Positions 57,801 through 63,800 of a stretch of DNA of 64,000 nt are shown piece after piece (positions within the stretch are counted from its first letter, which is position 1; the number at the start of each line of letters is the position of its first letter). The stretch covers positions 21,038,818 to 21,102,817 of the forward strand of contig CM037471.1 of assembly GCA_021014325.1 (NCBI GenBank), written 5' to 3'. The position numbers were made by a program, and so were the translations under genes. Source of the stretch: Plazaster borealis (Eukaryota; Echinodermata; Asteroidea; Forcipulatida; Labidiasteridae). Below the pieces are notes generated by a model. It searched no databases and was not told the origin of the DNA. It worked only from the letters and a program-made list of their open reading frames with translations.

Positions 57801-60800
57801 ACAATCCTCCAATCAAAACCTTGTGATTGATTTTTTTCTTACAAAATAATCCCGAACAAAGATATTGACAAAATAGGGAGACCGCAAAGATAGGGCTAGA
57901 TAGCTCAGTTGGTAGAGCGCCGGCACGTTAATCCGGAGGTCGTTGGTTCAAATCCCGCTCTAGTCAATTTTTCTTTGTTCAACCCCAAATCACAAAACAA
58001 TCCAATCACAAATCTTGTTATTAACAGTGTACCACACATCTGAAAGCATCCAATAAAAAAGCCTTGTAGGTGATTTACACTTGTATTTGATACCGTTGTC
58101 CAAAAAGGTTCTGCTGGATTTTGACTAATCATCCATTTGATCTGCCCAATACAATGCTTTTCTTCAGGTGTTTGGAAATGGTATCCAAACGACATCAGCC
58201 ATGGCGGTTGATTGGGTTGGTCGAAATATCTACTGGATGGACTCTATATTGGATCTCATTGAAGTTGCCAGCTTGGATAGGAACCATAGATCAGTTCTAA
58301 TTTCTCAGAACATTAGTCACTGTCATGGACTGTGTGTGGACCCTACAGAAGGGTAAGAGCAGGACGTTCGAAGAAAGTAAAATTTTGTGATGAAATATAA
58401 AAAGTAAGTTTAAAGGGATTATATACATTTGGTAATTGGAACCCCCCTGTTTGTTTCAATCCTACCTAGTTGTAGATATATACCATTAAACTAACCTGTG
58501 AAAATTTCATTTCAAAAGGTGGTAGCGTTGTTGAGATATTGCCGGTTATGTCCACGCATGAAGAATAATCTGCAATTGAAATACACAATCTGAGAAACGT
58601 TACTGTCAGTAAGGCTTCTCACAGATTCAAATTTTTGGGGATAAACAGTGATATCTTTTTCCATAACTGCAGTACTAAAGTGAAAAGTTTCTCAAAATGC
58701 ATTATACTATCCAAAGCTGCTGTACTTCTTACCAAGTAGGTTTTTATTGCCATTAATTTTCAGAGTCCTTACCAAACATATACAGAACCTTTAAACAAAA
58801 GGTGGTTTTGTGTCAAACTCAGTTGAATTTGGACCCCTTTAATTTAGTGATTCTTTTTCCCCTTCAACTGCTAAAGCAGTAGACCTTTATCATGGTGTGG
58901 CCATGTTGATTTTCTCTCATTCAAATCAATGTTATCGAACCGAGGCAGGAAGGAAAAATAGTCTGGTTCCTTTTTGTACAAGGAATATTAGCATCTATTA
59001 CTGTTATTGGATACAGGGAACATGACCAAGATTGTGACAGCACGTTAAAGGTCTATGTTTTAACTTGTACAAGGATTGTATGGTCTATTTCAGGAGTAGG
59101 TACATTTTCTGGGTTGACAGGAGTCGCAATCCACGTATTGAACGTGCCAGTCTGGACGGCACAGATCGTCAAATCATAATATCTGAAGATCTCCAATACC
59201 CGTATGGTCTGACAGCTGATTTACCCACCAAGAAACTCTACTTTGGAGATAGACGCTTGGATTTTATTGACTCCTGTAATTATGATGGGACTGGAAGGCG
59301 GAGGATACTCTTGCATACCTCGGTGAGTGGGAGATGAATTAAAGGGACATGTTGCCTTTGGATTGGGCACTTTGGGCTGTAAAAGCGTTAGTTATGAAAG
59401 GAGTATGGTTGGAAAGATGTTTTTAAAGTAGAATATAATGATTTACACAAATGTCCCTCGAAATTGTGTGGTTTTCCTTTTACTTTGTGAACTAACATGG
59501 TCCGTAATTTTGTGGAGTCCAAAGTTTGGTTCTACAAAATGGCGGACTGTGTTAAAATGAGTAAAAGGAGAACCACACAATTTTGAGGGATATTTGTGTA
59601 AATCATCATATTCTACTTTTAAAAACCATGTTAATTTGGGCTACCAATCATGGTACATGGGACCTACGACTTAATGTCCCAACCGAAGGACAAAGCTATT
59701 ATGGTAAGTATCTTGCTCAAGGACACAAGTGCCACGACCAGGACTCAAACCCACACTCTGCTGATCAGAAACACTAGAGCTTGAGTCTGGTGCTCTTAAT
59801 CGGTCGGCCACAACATGCCACGTATTTTGCATGTTATTGCCACCAGCGAAGCAAACTGGTTAAATATATCACTTACTACCTGTGCCTCGTGTCTAAGAAC
59901 TATGTATTATCACCATTTTCCTCATGACAGGGTTGGTCGGGGCTTACGGCACTGTCTGTTTTTGAAGACTTCATGTACTGGATCGACTATGGGAACAGAC
60001 AGGTCAGAAAAGCCAAGAAGTTTAACGGGGAGAATATGACAGTTATTATACCCTACTTTTACAACGGTTATGATATACACGTATTTCATCCAGCTGTACA
60101 GCCATCAGGTATGTTTTCATGTTTCACAAGACAGATGTTCACGAGTGGCGATATCTTTGACAATATCTTTGTTCATGGCTTTAGATCTTTACATTGATTT
60201 TACTCCTCTAAACATAAGGCTCTTTTTTCCCATAGCTGCTAACCCGTGCGCTTCAAATCCGTGTACTCACCTATGTGTGTTGTCATCAAATGACCCTGGT
60301 TTTTCCTGTCTTTGTCCGGCTGGTCAGGATTTACAAGCAGACGGCACATGCATACGTAAGTGTTTACAAAAGTCGACTTCTGCTTTTTCAATAGCCGCTT
60401 AAAAAAAGGTTTGGGAATCTACAGGCCCACTAACAGCTGCTGCATTGAACTCTTACTTTAAGCAATTTAACCTTATTTAGGATTGTAAAGCGTTTCATGC
60501 CTGTTAGAAAATGTTTTTGAATTTAGTTTTTCGGAATTACATCCGGAGCACAGTGCATTTTTAAGAATATCGTCAAAAAAAAGCATGACTAGAACCAAAT
60601 AGAGACCACAAACAATCTCATAAAATCTACCGGGGTTTATTTTTCTCATTTGAGAATGTTGTTGTTGTTCACCGTGACTCGGACATTCGGCAGACATTCG
60701 GCAATTGAATGGTGAAGTATCATACTTGCCTCCCCATGCTGAGAACTAAAGGGAAACAATCATGGCATCCTACCAATCTCTTCAAATTGATGTTTGTCAC

Positions 60801-63800
60801 CATGGTCAGAAAAAGGGACGATGGTCTGGAATATAGGATTGCACAATAATCCCCAGTAAAAGGGAGATTTTGAGCTTGAATTCCAGTACCTTCTGTCCCT
60901 CTTTAAGTACAAGTCAAATGAGGCATAACCAGTGAGTGCATGCACAGTTTACACTGGATGAAGAAAGACCGGATGTTATCATTGCAACCAATTGCAAAAA
61001 ATTAACATTCTGAACTGTTTTGAAATAAACGTCCACCGTAATTCAGTTGGGAAAAGTCATGAGTTATAAGACGTCATCCGGAGTGTTTAACTTTATTCTT
61101 AAATAATCTTTTAAAAATGTTCATGACAGGGGTCGGACCTTTCCTCTTGGTGATTCAACGTGGGTCAATTAATGGTATCTCATTAGACCCTGACGACCAC
61201 TCTCTGAATCAGATGCAAGCGATAGCCACGGAATATGACGCTTTTGATCTAGACTTCGACGAAGCTGGAGGCTATATTTACTGGTCAGAGGCAAAAGAGC
61301 AAGAACATGAAGATGATCATGCTCTTGTAAGTTTGAAATAAAATGGATTTATCATTAATCTTTTAAAAATACACACAAAATTTTAAATATTTGATTTTTG
61401 TTTAAGTTTGTTGAATTGGTTTTCTTAGTGAATTTCTTGTATTGTCTGCAATGTTTTGGTGAAAAATAATTTTATTCTGCAATTTTTAACCTACTTTTAA
61501 GTAGTTTCATTGGAGCTTCAATCCCGTTGAGATATTTCCCTTTTTTTCCCTTCAAATGAACAATGAACTGAAACAAATAAATTAATGAATTGATGTAAAT
61601 GAGCACTTCCATTTGAATGTCATTTCAAAGGGCAAGTAAAGCCCAGGACAGGGCTATCAAGCCCTACAATTGAATTGGTTTGTTCATCTAAATTTCATTG
61701 GTAACCCATAAAGAGATCGATCCTGCGCGCTGAGGTCACCGGTATCAACAGCTCCGAGACCTTCGTCCCTACGGCTTATCTGGGCTCACCGGTGGGTATT
61801 GCTGTGGATCATCTCTCCCGTAACATCTACTGGACTAATCCAGACAAGCATACCATCGAGGTCATCAAACTAGATGGTGAGAGTAACTATCGTCGGGTTG
61901 TCGTCCAGAACAGCGGTGATAGCTCCGTGGTTTCAGAACCTGACGCCATCTGCCTGGACCCTGGTAATGGGTATGTAGACTATTTAAAACCTTCTCTCCA
62001 CGTGTATCTTCAGGTCTTACAGCTCGCAGATTGAGGCTCTTTTGAGGTTCCCTTGGTTTCATTTACCAGAAAAATATTAAGATCTCGCTCCGCGGCAGTG
62101 AAGTTAATAACGAGAAGTCCCCTCGATCCACTAAGCGAAAGTAGTCCCGGCCGATTTTTCCTACCTCCCCCAGTTAGTACTAAATAAGCAGGACAGTTCT
62201 TTTCAGAACTAAGTAGTCTCCCCAAATCTACACTGCGGCAGTAGAATAAATAGCAGGACAAGTTCTCAAAGAACAAATCTACATAGCAAAGTAGATATAT
62301 ACACATGGTGTTACCGCAAACTGAACATACATTGATACCTCACCATGTAATACCTCAAAACCCATACAGAAAGATAGATATAACAATAATATTAAACACT
62401 GCATGGACTTTGGTAATGGCTAATGGTTTGTGGGGCATCTATCTTTAATTATGTATTAAGTACCCTAAAAGAAAAACAGTTAATCACAGAGCAAGGATTT
62501 AATGATTTTTTTGTTACAGATAAAGTAAAGCACCAATAAGAAAAGCAACAAAAAAAAAGAAAGAAAGAAAATTATTTGCACTTTGGGAAAGTCTACTCTT
62601 TGTTGGTACTTACTTCTTGTTTTTCAACTTCATCGATGTCATTTTTCCCAAGTGTAATTTAAACATATCACACAAGCGTGAGTGAAATATGGAAAAATAC
62701 ATGTATAGCACTACTGCGTGCCATATTCAATGAGGATGAAGGCCAAGTCGGATATCGGACGCAGATGCGCTAGTTTTTAAATGAAAAGATTAATAAACAT
62801 ATCCTGACTTTAAAATAGTAAGCATAACAGAAGCAGACGTTTTGCCATTGTTGAGTCTTAGAGTTCTGACCATGTATAGACCACATAAACCCTGTGTGTT
62901 TCAGAGCCTGGACTTTCTGCGGGCACGAGTTTTGTACACAGCACAATGGAAGAAAACATAAAATCTTACATTTTATGGAGATTACGCTTCAGTTGCAATT
63001 TTTATGATAGTAGGAAAGGGGGTACAACTCAAATTTGTTTAGTCAGAATCTTTTTTAATTTTTGATTTTATGTGGTAATTGTGATAAACTTGTACAATTT
63101 CACAATTTGCCTGTCAGAACATGCCCTATTACACACCAAGTCGTTCTTTTTTTAAGCAAGGTGACATGGTTTACACTACAACAATTTTTCAAATTCTACC
63201 GATGCTCTTTCATATTTGTTTAAGGCAAATTGTCTGCAATATTAAGGTGAATGAAAAAAGGATTTGTCTTGTAGTCTGTGCCATCCTCGTGGCATGTTGT
63301 GGCTGAGCGGTTAAGCGCACCGGACTCAAGCTCTGGTGTTTTTGAGTGTGGGTCAGTTAGAGTCTTGGTCCTGACACTAACTGGGTTCATAAACAAGACA
63401 ATAAAGCTGTGTCCGAAGTGATGGCTTCGGCAGTAGCTATGGCCAGATCGCTGAAAAGACCTATTCTTCAACGTCGCCGTCGCTGCCAACAATCATAGCT
63501 GCAGACGAAGTTACTTGATTCGAACACAGCATAAACCTTTATTGCTTCGTCCTTTGGATGGGACTTAAATCTGTTGGCTCTATGTGTTGTGTAATGCACG
63601 TAAAAGAACCCAGCACACTTATCTTTAGGGTTAGGGTTAGGAGAAGGGGTTGTGGCATATTAGGCTACAGTAAGTTTGCCCCACAGCACCTTGTAAACTT
63701 TTACAATTAGGTGCTCCATGTATATATATATGTAAAATGGGTTTTATAATTCCCAACATAGCTCTGCATACCTGTAAACAAATATTGAGCGCTGACAAGC

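Noticed and set aside
57894..57966. Functional tRNA gene (GTT anticodon)
   Set aside because: Poor T stem, SINE flanks on both sides and many related copies in the window; treated as a SINE head.
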